Source: Muribaculaceae bacterium (GTDB lineage Bacteria; Bacteroidota; Bacteroidia; Bacteroidales; Muribaculaceae). Taken from it: a stretch of DNA of 6,442 bases. Position 1 is the stretch's first letter. Each line of letters opens with the position of its first letter. The DNA lies in contig JAEDNZ010000108.1 of NCBI GenBank assembly GCA_016302215.1, positions 1 to 6,442 on the forward strand, written 5' to 3'. This document shows, piece after piece, positions 1-6,335 of the stretch. The translations under genes were made by a program, and so were the position numbers. The notes under the pieces are model-generated. The model saw only the letters and a list, made by a program, of their open reading frames with translations. It ran no database searches and was not told where the DNA came from.

Positions 1-1334
1 ATTGATTTGAATGAGTATGAGAAGCCTATCGAGAAGATTTCCTTGACTTGCAGATTGCGCCATTTGGTGCCTTCTACGTCGGGCGTCATAGTGTCATAGC
101 GCAGGTGGGCGTAAATCTGTGTCGAGAGGAATTTGTTGATGGCAAAAGCCAGGGTGCTCTCCCAATCTACTTGCGCCGAATGGTAGTCAGTGAAGGCAAA
201 CAGCCGCGACGTCAGCGTGATATTGTAGGTCAGCTTCCACAGCAGCTTGAGCTCTGTTGACGAACCTATCTTGTGGGCGCAATGCCGCCCGGGCTCTATG
301 TCGTAGTTGCCGGCATTGACGCGGCTGTTAGTGCAGATGCGCAGGTTGTAGGACAGCGGCGATATCGACGCATCAAAGGTGGCGCGCCCGTCTTTGCGGG
401 CGTAGTTATATGTCATACCAAGACCCACCGTCAGGTCGCCCGGCGACAGAAATGCCGACTGCAGCTCAGGGTTGTTGGTCTTGTATGAGTTGAGCAGCTG
501 CGTCTTAAACTGACCCGAGATGGAGTAGTACCACCGCTTTGCGGCCTTGACACCAAAGGTGCTGTTAATCTGCAGCAGGTCCTCTGTCACGGTGTATGAG
601 TGGAGCGTGTCCTCCGGCGTATGGTTGGTGCCGAGCTTATACTGCATGGTGGTCTCAAACAGCAGCTTGGGGTGATACTCCTGATTAAGCTTCACATTAT
701 AGTATATGCTCCCCAGGGCTATGAGGCTCTGGTTGCCGCCCTGATACCAGTTAGGCGAGATGTAGGCCTGCGAGAATTGTAATCCCACATTGAAGTCCTT
801 AATCCAGTGGCGTTTCTTCACGGCCTCTGCCTGTAGGGTAGTCTCGCCGGCAGGCGCGGTCACACCCTCGCGTATGTCGAGGGTGTAGTCCTTGGGATTG
901 ATTACGGCATAGTATTGCTTGGGAGCCTTGAGCAGCGTGGCCGTGTTGTAGCTCACCAGCTCCGGGTGGGCATACAGCAGCGTGCGACGCAGCGCTATCA
1001 TGCGCCGGCCCAGCGACACTTGCTCTTCTATCCACCGCGACCCCTCATTGCCGCTTAGCTCGGCGGCGTCATAGCGGGTGGTGTCCGGAAAGGTGTAGTG
1101 GTCATAGATAGCCGGGATAAAGAAATACTCGGGGATGACCAGCGTGCCCATCACCGTGTCGGCGGGCACTACCACCGTGTCGGCGGCTTCGGCGATGCCT
1201 ACAGCCGGCGCTGAGGCGTCAACCACGCGCGCTGAGCTGAAATAGCTCGCTTGTGCAGCCACCGTGGGCGCCCCGGCGATGATAGCCGCTGCCACGGCGA
1301 TGATAAGCAGATGTCGTAAGCTGTGATAATACAT
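1..1334 (-). CDS. DUF3078-type outer-membrane beta-barrel protein (C-terminus cut by window edge)
   Basis: An open frame reads leftward from the ATG at 1334 for 444 full codons with no stop before the window edge, so the extreme C-terminus is missing. Residues 1-27 form a signal peptide: a short basic n-region, a hydrophobic core (LLIIAVAAAIIAG) and a cleavage site near VAA/QA. Residues about 30-160 are a periplasmic N-terminal region containing a doubled ADTV motif (a 14-bp direct repeat at 1152-1165 and 1173-1186, a 21-bp period). From about residue 175 onward the alternating polar/hydrophobic pattern with many Tyr, Trp and Phe looks like beta-barrel strands. It includes the block NWYQGGNQSL (W196), which I recognise as the NW-x-x-GG hallmark of DUF3078 proteins of Bacteroidota. 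The last visible residues (FSIGFSYSF) look like a closing barrel strand, so only a few residues are probably missing. The gene is third in the purC-menG unit, 22 bp after menG. Its molecular function is unknown; an envelope location is inferred from the signal peptide and barrel pattern. Confidence 0.85.
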   Translation of the reverse strand, partial: MYYHSLRHLLIIAVAAAIIAGAPTVAAQASYFSSARVVDASAPAVGIAEAADTVVVPADTVMGTLVIPEYFFIPAIYDHYTFPDTTRYDAAELSGNEGSRWIEEQVSLGRRMIALRRTLLYAHPELVSYNTATLLKAPKQYYAVINPKDYTLDIREGVTAPAGETTLQAEAVKKRHWIKDFNVGLQFSQAYISPNWYQGGNQSLIALGSIYYNVKLNQEYHPKLLFETTMQYKLGTNHTPEDTLHSYTVTEDLLQINSTFGVKAAKRWYYSISGQFKTQLLNSYKTNNPELQSAFLSPGDLTVGLGMTYNYARKDGRATFDASISPLSYNLRICTNSRVNAGNYDIEPGRHCAHKIGSSTELKLLWKLTYNITLTSRLFAFTDYHSAQVDWESTLAFAINKFLSTQIYAHLRYDTMTPDVEGTKWRNLQVKEIFSIGFSYSFKS

Positions 1335-1356
1335 AGTCGCAATACTTGATTAATGA

Positions 1357-2091
1357 TTAAGGTAGGCGCCGAGCCGTGTAGATGGTGCAGGTGCCGAAGG
1401 TGAGTGAGATGTATCGGGCATCGCTAAAGCCCGCATCCTCCATCAGCTGCAACATCTGCCGGCGCTGCGGTGCCGCGGCGATAGACTCGGGCAGATATGA
1501 GTAGGCGCGCACGTCGTGCGACACCAGCCGCCCTACGCCGGGGATGATATGTCGGGTGTAGAAGTTATAGAGCGGGCGCGTCAGCCACCCTTGCGGCGTT
1601 GACAGCTCCACCACGCAGATGAGGCCGCCGGGCTTGAGCATACGGTGCATAGCGCGATAGCCGGCGGCGATGTCGGCAAAGTTGCGTATCCCGTATGCCA
1701 CCGTCACGGCGTCGGCCGTGCCCTCCGGCATAACGCTCGGGTCGCAGCAGTCGCCCACCGCCATACTTATCCTTGCCTCCAGGCCCGCGGCTGCCACTTT
1801 GCGCCGCCCTATCGCCACCATGCCATCCGAGAGGTCAAGGCCGCTGATATGCGCCTCCGCGATGCGGCGAGCCATAGCGATAGCTAAGTCGCCCGTGCCT
1901 GTGGCGATGTCGATGATTGACTGCGGCGCTGACTTCGCCACTATCTTCACGGCACGGCGACGCCATAGCTTATCCACACCCATCGTCATGGCGCGATTCA
2001 TAAAATCGTATGCCGGAGCGATGGCGTCAAACATTTCTTTGACCTGCTCGGCCTTGCCGCGGTCGTTGTCGTAAGGCGTTACCACGGGCAA
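1357..2091 (-). CDS. menG: Demethylmenaquinone methyltransferase MenG/UbiE
   Basis: This SAM-dependent C-methyltransferase converts demethylmenaquinol to menaquinol, the last step of menaquinone synthesis, on the cytoplasmic side of the membrane. The 244-residue length matches the family. UbiE/MenG signature 1 is present as FDAIAPAYDFMNRAM (residues 21-35). The SAM-binding glycine motif is DIATGTGDLA (61-70), followed by the acidic strand end GLDLS (84-88). Signature 2 is the GIRNF block (134-138), followed by RMLKPGG. The start codon at 2091-2089 is TTG. There is no in-frame ATG before the essential FD motif, and the stretch TPYDNDRGKAEQV before signature 1 resembles the normal N-terminus, so TTG (or the GTG two codons later) must serve. 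The gene starts 8 bp after the purC stop, implying cotranscription and perhaps translational coupling. As Bacteroidota respire with menaquinone and not ubiquinone, the MenG role is preferred over UbiE. Confidence 0.95.
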   Translation of the reverse strand: MPVVTPYDNDRGKAEQVKEMFDAIAPAYDFMNRAMTMGVDKLWRRRAVKIVAKSAPQSIIDIATGTGDLAIAMARRIAEAHISGLDLSDGMVAIGRRKVAAAGLEARISMAVGDCCDPSVMPEGTADAVTVAYGIRNFADIAAGYRAMHRMLKPGGLICVVELSTPQGWLTRPLYNFYTRHIIPGVGRLVSHDVRAYSYLPESIAAAPQRRQMLQLMEDAGFSDARYISLTFGTCTIYTARRLP

Positions 2092-2099
2092 GTAGGGTA

Positions 2100-3047
2100 T
2101 TACTTTTTTAGTGCTGCCGTGACATTTGCCTCGATGCGTGCGGCGAGGTCGGCCTCGGGGGCTTTGACAAAGGTGCGGCCCGTGACGTGCTCATACAGCT
2201 CGATATAGCGCTCTGAGATTGACCGGCATATCTCTTCGGTCATCTCCGGCACTTTCTGGCCGGCTTTGCCCATAAAGCCGTTGTCCATAAGCCATTGGCG
2301 CACAAACTCTTTGGAGAGCTGGCGCTGTGGCTCGCCTTGGGCAAAGCGCTCGGCATAGCCCTCGGCATAGAAGTAGCGCGACGAGTCGGGCGTGTGTATC
2401 TCGTCGATGAGTATCACTTGGCCGTCGGGCGTCTTTCCAAACTCATATTTGGTATCCACGAGTATCAGACCTTTCTCGGCGGCCATCTTGGTGCCGATGG
2501 CAAAGAGGCGGCGAGTGTAGTCTTCCATTATAGCATAGTCTTCTGCCGACACTATGCCTTGCTCTATGATTTGCTCTTTTGAGATATTCTCGTCATGGCC
2601 CGCATCGGCCTTGGTGGTTGGCGTGATGATAGGCGTCTCAAAGCGCTGGTTCTCGCGCATACCCTCGGGCAGTGTCACCCCGCAGAGCGTGCGGGCCCCG
2701 GCGGCATATTCGCGCCACGCGCTGCCGGTGAGATAGCCGCGTATTATCATCTCTACTCTGAAGCCCTCACACTTGCGACCCATGGTCACCATCGGGTCCG
2801 GCGTAGCGGTCTTCCAGTTGGGCACCTCTGACGCTGTAGCGTCAAGAAAGTATGCTGCTATCTGATTTAGCACCTGACCTTTGTAGGGGATGCCTTTGGG
2901 CAGCACAACATCAAAGGCCGAGATGCGGTCAGTAGCTACCATTACCAGGGTGCTGCCGTCTATGTCATACACATCGCGCACCTTGCCGTGATACACGCTG
3001 CGCTGGCCGGGAAAATGAAAGTCTGTAGAGGTGAGTGTCGTTGCCAT
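2100..3047 (-). CDS. purC: Phosphoribosylaminoimidazole-succinocarboxamide synthase (SAICAR synthetase)
   Basis: This cytoplasmic enzyme joins CAIR and L-aspartate with ATP to give SAICAR, in de novo IMP synthesis. All hallmark blocks are present in order: the nucleotide-binding loop YHGKVRDVYD (19-28), TDRISAFDVVLPKG (39-52), signature 1 EMIIRGYLTGSAW (99-111), signature 2 LVDTKYEFG (196-204) and the metal/phosphate motif LIDEIHTPDSSRY (213-225). At 315 residues it is the longer form usual in Bacteroidota; the B. subtilis and E. coli enzymes are nearer 240. The ATG at 3047 places the nucleotide loop about 20 residues in, as expected. It is the first gene of the minus-strand unit, with menG 8 bp downstream. 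The leader is about 75 nt. Nothing in the sequence looks truncated or substituted. Confidence 0.97.
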   Translation of the reverse strand: MATTLTSTDFHFPGQRSVYHGKVRDVYDIDGSTLVMVATDRISAFDVVLPKGIPYKGQVLNQIAAYFLDATASEVPNWKTATPDPMVTMGRKCEGFRVEMIIRGYLTGSAWREYAAGARTLCGVTLPEGMRENQRFETPIITPTTKADAGHDENISKEQIIEQGIVSAEDYAIMEDYTRRLFAIGTKMAAEKGLILVDTKYEFGKTPDGQVILIDEIHTPDSSRYFYAEGYAERFAQGEPQRQLSKEFVRQWLMDNGFMGKAGQKVPEMTEEICRSISERYIELYEHVTGRTFVKAPEADLAARIEANVTAALKK

Positions 3048-3108
3048 CTTGTGTTCGTTTATATTATTGGGAGATTGAATATAATGCTCGGTATGTCATT
3101 AAAATGGC

Positions 3109-3125
3109 GCCGATTTGGTTTCGGC
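3109..3125 (-). other. Small hairpin at the 5' end of the purC leader
   Basis: GCCGA (3109-3113) and TCGGC (3121-3125) are perfect 5-bp arms around a 7-nt loop. They sit almost exactly at the predicted 5' end of the purC transcript, where a stem could protect the mRNA from decay. The stem is short enough to be chance. It has none of the conserved elements of a purine riboswitch. Confidence 0.25.
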
Positions 3126-3129
3126 ACTG

Positions 3130-3161
3130 CAAATTTACGCATTTTTTCGCTATTCTTCAAC
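3130..3161 (-). promoter_or_regulatory. Bacteroidota-type promoter for purC-menG-DUF3078
   Basis: Read on the minus strand, TAAATTTG (3137-3130) fits the Bacteroidota -7 element TAnnTTTG, and TTG at 3161-3159 lies 21 nt upstream as a -33 element. The predicted transcript starts near 3124 and leaves a leader of about 75 nt before the purC ATG. No other TAnnTTTG lies between here and purC on this strand. The match is to the consensus only; no start-site data are available. Confidence 0.55.
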
Positions 3162-3279
3162 ATTTAGCCTCGGAAGTTGCGCCCCGCTGCACACCTGACC
3201 CATGGTGCCGCCGTGGCGCTATGTGCCGGCAAGGCGTCATTATCTCTGCCTTTGTTATGGCAGATGTGCATAGTTTTGC

Positions 3280-3287
3280 TATCTTTG
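3280..3287 (+). promoter_or_regulatory. -7 element of the alpha/beta hydrolase gene
   Basis: TATCTTTG, followed by CA, matches TAnnTTTG and the extended TAnnTTTGCA form shared by the other promoters in this window. The -33 element is unclear: the nearest TTTG is at 3251-3254, 25 nt upstream, which is long. A second TAnnTTTG match, TAGTTTTG at 3271-3278, overlaps the region and has that TTTG 16 nt upstream. Transcription from 3280-3287 would begin about 3290-3295, which would make an ATG at 3296 essentially leaderless and favours translation from 3317. Confidence 0.5.
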
Positions 3288-3316
3288 CAGCATAAATGCT
3301 GATAAATAGTATCGCT

Positions 3317-4303
3317 ATGCAGAGACCATCGCTCAAGAAAATGATTATCACAGCGCTCGCCGGCCTCGGCGTGCTCCTGGCGCTCACCATTGGCGCCGCT
3401 TTTTATATGCTCGACTACGCCATTGGCTACGAACATAAGCCCGGCGATATGCGCGGCGATGCCGACAGCTCTTACGCCGAGCTTTATCGACGCCTCCCTG
3501 ACATGAAGCCCTGGTGCGATAGTGTCCGTGCCTGCGGATTGCTGCGCGACACTATGGTGGTGATGCCCACCGGCGAGCGCCATCACGCCTTATATATGCG
3601 CTGCGACTCCGCTCGAGGCCGCTCGGCAGTCATCGTGCACGGCTACACTGACAATTGCATCAAATTCTTGTATCTCGGACGTATGTATCACCGCGACCTC
3701 CACTACAACATCTTGCTGCCTGACCTCCATGCCCATGGACTCAGCGAGGGAGAGGAGGTGCAGATGGGCTGGCTCGATAGGCTCGACATCAAGCACTGGT
3801 GTGCCATTGCCGACTCGCTCTTTGGCGGCAACTGCGACGGCAACAGCTCGCGCATCGTGGTCCACGGAGTGTCAATGGGCGCCGCCACCACCATGTGTCT
3901 CAGCGGCGACGACCTGCCGCCGTATATCGCCGCCTTTGTCGAAGACTGCGGCTACACATCTGTCTGGGACGAGTTCCGCGGCGAGTTGCGCTCGCAGTTC
4001 TCCTTGCCGCCATTCCCCATATTGTATGCCGCATCTGCCCTATGCAAGCTGCGCTATGGCTGGTCATTCGGCGAGGCGGCGCCACTGTGTCAGGTGGCGA
4101 GATGCCGCAGACCTATGCTGATGATTCACGGCGATGCTGACACCTATGTGCCTTTCGCGATGCTGCAGCAGCTCTACGATGCCAAGCCCATGCCTAAGGC
4201 TAAATGGGTGGCCAAAGGCTCGGCTCACGCCGCCGCTTACCTCGACCACCCCGCCGAATACACCTCCGTAGTGGCAGATTTCCTCTCCCGGTATGGCTTC
4301 TGA
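3317..4303 (+). CDS. Membrane-anchored alpha/beta hydrolase (serine hydrolase fold)
   Basis: A 328-residue protein. An upstream in-frame ATG at 3296 would add 7 residues, but it lies only 8 nt after the -7 element. Residues 9-32 (IITALAGLGVLLALTIGAAFYML region) form one transmembrane helix after a basic n-region (RPSLKK), suggesting a signal anchor with the catalytic domain in the periplasm. The alpha/beta hydrolase motifs are in order: oxyanion HGY (H108-Y110), DLHAHGLSEG after the next strand, nucleophile elbow GVSMG with S186, acid D275 in HGDADTYVP, and catalytic H304 in GSAH. The layout resembles the S33-like/YqkD-type hydrolases; substrate is not predictable, and esterase, lipase or peptidase activity is possible. 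Eleven cysteines are present, many for a periplasmic protein. It is divergent from purC, has its own promoter and is followed by a weak terminator, so it is probably monocistronic. Confidence 0.85.
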   Translation: MQRPSLKKMIITALAGLGVLLALTIGAAFYMLDYAIGYEHKPGDMRGDADSSYAELYRRLPDMKPWCDSVRACGLLRDTMVVMPTGERHHALYMRCDSARGRSAVIVHGYTDNCIKFLYLGRMYHRDLHYNILLPDLHAHGLSEGEEVQMGWLDRLDIKHWCAIADSLFGGNCDGNSSRIVVHGVSMGAATTMCLSGDDLPPYIAAFVEDCGYTSVWDEFRGELRSQFSLPPFPILYAASALCKLRYGWSFGEAAPLCQVARCRRPMLMIHGDADTYVPFAMLQQLYDAKPMPKAKWVAKGSAHAAAYLDHPAEYTSVVADFLSRYGF

Positions 4304-4335
4304 TGCCGCCACCCCGACGTTTACGCCACATTATG

Positions 4336-4355
4336 CGCCATAACGGCGATTTTTT
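4336..4355 (+). terminator. Weak candidate intrinsic terminator after the hydrolase gene
   Basis: CGCC (4336-4339) and GGCG (4345-4348) form a 4-bp GC stem with a 5-nt loop, followed by A and a run of six T (4350-4355). An alternative hairpin, TTATG/CATAA (4331-4335/4339-4343), uses some of the same bases. The stem is short, but the position just after the stop codon and before the next promoter is right for a terminator. Confidence 0.4.
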
Positions 4356-4391
4356 AACACTTCGCCGCTCCTGCATATCTCAGATTTGATG

Positions 4392-4399
4392 TATCTTTG
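4392..4399 (+). promoter_or_regulatory. -7 element of the ATPase-DUF4435 gene
   Basis: TATCTTTG, followed by CA, is a full match to TAnnTTTG. The ATG at 4426 is 26 nt downstream, giving a leader of about 20 nt. The -33 element is poor: CTG at 4371-4373, 18 nt upstream. This independent promoter suggests that the gene is expressed separately from the hydrolase. No ribosome-binding sequence precedes the ATG, as is normal in Bacteroidota. Confidence 0.55.
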
Positions 4400-4425
4400 C
4401 ATTACCACCTCAAATCTCTCAAGCT

Positions 4426-6024
4426 ATGAATCTCCCTCCTCGCAGTAATGGCTCTCCGCTGACCATTGACACCGCCCGGCGCCGCCAAATAGTGATTATC
4501 GGTGCCAACGGCGCCGGCAAGACGCGCTTCGCCGATTATCTCGCCGCAGAGTGCGCCACGCCGTTTCATATCTCGGCGCTGAAGGCCCTCTACGAGCGCG
4601 ACCGCGAGTCGGCTGAGCCTCAATCTATTGACGCTCTTTACCACGAAGCCACTCGTCTCTCTCCGCTGATACGCACCGACATTCGAGGCGAGTTTGACCG
4701 ATTGATTGCCTTGCTCATCAACGAGGCCGTGGCCGACGTGGTGGCACGCAAATATGGCGTCACCGCCGACGATGGCCACAGCGCCCCTCGACAGATGCGC
4801 CTCGACAGGCTCATCGATATGTGGCAGAAGATTTACCCCGACAATAAAATCCTCATCGAGCAAGGCAAGATGCTCATCGGACACACCGCCGACAAGGATA
4901 TCAACTACTCGGCGCTGCGACTATCCGACGGCGAGCGTGCCACCATGTACTATCTCGGCGCAGCCATGTATGCCCCGCAGGGCTGCACCGTCTTTGTCGA
5001 TGCCCCCGGGCTGTTCCTCCATCAGTCAGTCATTCGCTCGCTATGGGATTGCATCGAGGCATTGCGCCCTGACTGCACCTTTGTATATACCACTCACGAC
5101 CTCGCCTTTGCCTCCACTCGCGCCACTGCCACGGTCGTGTGGGTCCGCTCTTGCGACCCCGAGGCCGGCACATGGGCTTACGACATTCAGCCACATAATG
5201 AGTCGCTCCCCGACGACATCTTTATGGCCATTCTCGGCGCACGCAAGCCTGTACTATTCATCGAGGGCGATGGCATCAACTCCATTGACGCAAAGCTATA
5301 TCCGCTCATATTCCCGGACTTCACCATGAAGTCGCTCGGCTCTTGCGACAGGGTCATCGAGGCTACACGCTCATTCAATGCCGCACGCTCTTTCCACAAC
5401 CTCGACGCCTATGGCATCGTGGACCGTGACCGCCGAGAAGAGCCCGAGGTGCGCTACCTGCGTGGCCGACAGATTTTGGTGCCAAACGTCGCCGAAATCG
5501 AGAACATCTTCCTCCTCGAGGACGTCATCAAGGCCGTGGCTTCGCATCATGGCAGAGACCCGCAGAAAGCCTTCGCGCAGGTCCGTCGCGCAATATTCCA
5601 CATCTTCGAGCCTCAGCTGAGGCGCCAGGCATTGCAGCACACACGCCATCACCTCAAGAAGGAGGCTGCTCACCGCATCGACGGACGCTTCAACGATATC
5701 GGCGAGCTCGAGCGTCACGTCCGCGACCTCGCACGCGACCTCGACCCTCGTGCCACCTATCAGCGCTACTGCTCGCAGTTCCGTAGATATATCGCCGATG
5801 GCGACTATGCCTCCGTGCTTCGCGTCTTCAACCACAAACCCATGCTCGCCGACTGTCATGCCGCCGGCGCTTGCGGCCTCAGGCGCGACGACAAAGACGC
5901 ATATATCTCCGAGATACTCGCCATCTTGCGACAAGACACTCCCGGCGCCGACGCCATCCGCACCGCCGTGCGTACCTGCTTCGGCATCAACCAATACCCC
6001 TTCACCGCCACGAGTCGCTGCTAA
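4426..6024 (+). CDS. AAA/ABC-type ATPase fused to DUF4435 (TOPRIM-like) domain; candidate PARIS-like defence protein
   Basis: A 532-residue two-domain protein. Residues 1 to about 250 are an ABC/SMC-type ATPase: Walker A GANGAGKT (26-33), signature LSDGE (166-170), Walker B VFVDAPG (189-195) and H-loop TTHD (H224). The usual Walker B pair DE is D192-A193, so the catalytic glutamate is missing. Residues about 270-380 match DUF4435: LFIEGDG with E280, D288 in NSIDAKLY, the D333-R334-D335 motif in GIVDRD, and EIENIF (357-362). Together these form the TOPRIM-like acidic site. The C-terminal 150 residues are helical, basic and charged, with no motif that I recognise. ATPase plus DUF4435 is the composition of the PARIS anti-phage system (AriA sensor, AriB nuclease toxin), for which fused forms are known; other OLD-like ATPase-TOPRIM proteins are the alternative. 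The ATPase half is compact, without a long coiled-coil insertion. No partner gene lies within the window. The domain calls are firm; the defence role is inferred. Confidence 0.85.
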   Translation: MNLPPRSNGSPLTIDTARRRQIVIIGANGAGKTRFADYLAAECATPFHISALKALYERDRESAEPQSIDALYHEATRLSPLIRTDIRGEFDRLIALLINEAVADVVARKYGVTADDGHSAPRQMRLDRLIDMWQKIYPDNKILIEQGKMLIGHTADKDINYSALRLSDGERATMYYLGAAMYAPQGCTVFVDAPGLFLHQSVIRSLWDCIEALRPDCTFVYTTHDLAFASTRATATVVWVRSCDPEAGTWAYDIQPHNESLPDDIFMAILGARKPVLFIEGDGINSIDAKLYPLIFPDFTMKSLGSCDRVIEATRSFNAARSFHNLDAYGIVDRDRREEPEVRYLRGRQILVPNVAEIENIFLLEDVIKAVASHHGRDPQKAFAQVRRAIFHIFEPQLRRQALQHTRHHLKKEAAHRIDGRFNDIGELERHVRDLARDLDPRATYQRYCSQFRRYIADGDYASVLRVFNHKPMLADCHAAGACGLRRDDKDAYISEILAILRQDTPGADAIRTAVRTCFGINQYPFTATSRC

Positions 6025-6029
6025 CTTCA

Positions 6030-6162
6030 GGCTGAAAGCCGTAACCACGGCGAGCCTGGAAGGCTCGCTGTGCATTAGCCGGGGGCAAGGCCGTCGGCGA
6101 CGGCCGCAGCCCTCGGTCAGCCTCCACTACGCATAAAGTCTGCAAAGACGCAACCTTGCCCC
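6030..6162. repeat. Cluster of GC-rich hairpins, candidate REP-like or dispersed palindromic element
   Basis: Five stem-loops sit almost end to end. They are GGCT/AGCC (6030-6040), GCCGT/ACGGC (6038-6051), a 12-pair stem (6046-6057 with 6061-6072, one G-T pair) whose core is GCGAGCCT/AGGCTCGC, and a two-part stem in which CCGGGGGC (6079-6086) pairs with GCCCTCGG (6109-6116) around GGCCGTC/GACGGCC (6089-6095/6099-6105). A small GTCT/AGAC stem follows (6138-6149). In addition, GGGGCAAGG (6082-6090) is perfectly complementary to CCTTGCCCC (6154-6162), 63 nt away, so two folds compete. The first two hairpins also overlap their neighbours. The block starts 5 bp after the ATPase stop codon. It could be a REP-type element, a 3' UTR structure or a small RNA; I cannot choose between these from one copy. 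Confidence 0.55.
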
Positions 6163-6210
6163 ACAAAAGCGCCCTCAATCCCCTAAAAATCACCAATTTA
6201 CACCGCGCCC

Positions 6211-6246
6211 TCCGAGTGCTCCGAGTACTCTGAGTGCTCAGAGTCC
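6211..6246. repeat. 9-bp tandem repeat, four copies (TCNGAGTNC)
   Basis: Four head-to-tail 9-mers at 6211-6219, 6220-6228, 6229-6237 and 6238-6246 share the pattern TCNGAGTNC (first copy TCCGAGTGC). Because the unit is nearly self-complementary, the last copies also form a perfect 8-bp inverted repeat, ACTCTGAG/CTCAGAGT (6227-6234/6237-6244), which can fold as a 7-bp stem with a GTGC loop. Copy number could vary by slippage. The units are adjacent with no spacers, so this is not a CRISPR array. Confidence 0.75.
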
Positions 6247-6258
6247 GCCACTCCTCAC

Positions 6259-6288
6259 TCCTTAAAATATCCTAAATTCCTTAAAATA
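6259..6288. repeat. AT-rich direct repeat TCCTTAAAATA
   Basis: The 11-mer TCCTTAAAATA occurs at 6259-6269 and 6278-6288, a period of 19 bp, with the shorter related copy TCCTAAAT (6270-6277) filling the gap. It lies 110-140 bp upstream of the right-hand promoter. It may be a low-complexity slippage product or a pair of protein-binding sites. Confidence 0.45.
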
Positions 6289-6335
6289 CTCACTCACACC
6301 CCGCTCTCAGCGCCCCAAGGCCACCACAAATGTTA

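Noticed and set aside
1670..2074. 134-codon plus-strand frame opposite menG
   Set aside because: It is a shadow of a well-conserved gene, with a low-complexity Ala/Ser/Arg-rich translation and no domain.
3048..3130. Purine riboswitch or PurR box in the purC leader
   Set aside because: Only one 5-bp hairpin is visible. The conserved loops of a purine riboswitch are absent, and no paired PurR-like operator was found.
3164..3586. 140-codon minus-strand frame spanning the divergent promoter region and the hydrolase 5' end
   Set aside because: It overlaps a strong hydrolase gene and its promoter, has no recognisable domain, and would clash with the purC promoter layout.
1..6024. Codon-use difference between minus- and plus-strand genes (CTG versus CTC for leucine) as a sign of transfer
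   Set aside because: The DUF3078 gene prefers CTG and the plus-strand genes prefer CTC, but purC and menG have a mixed pattern with many CTC, so the contrast does not hold.
5371..6075. Long 234-codon open frame on the minus strand opposite the DUF4435 region
   Set aside because: It lies antisense to a gene with clear motifs. Its translation shows no recognisable domain and follows from the C-ending codon preference of the real gene.
6002..6196. 64-codon minus-strand frame through the hairpin cluster
   Set aside because: The translation is dictated by GC-rich palindromes, and it overlaps the end of the ATPase gene. Better explained as a structured repeat.
6211..6246. Possible CRISPR array
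   Set aside because: The 9-bp units are contiguous with no spacers, and no cas genes are present.
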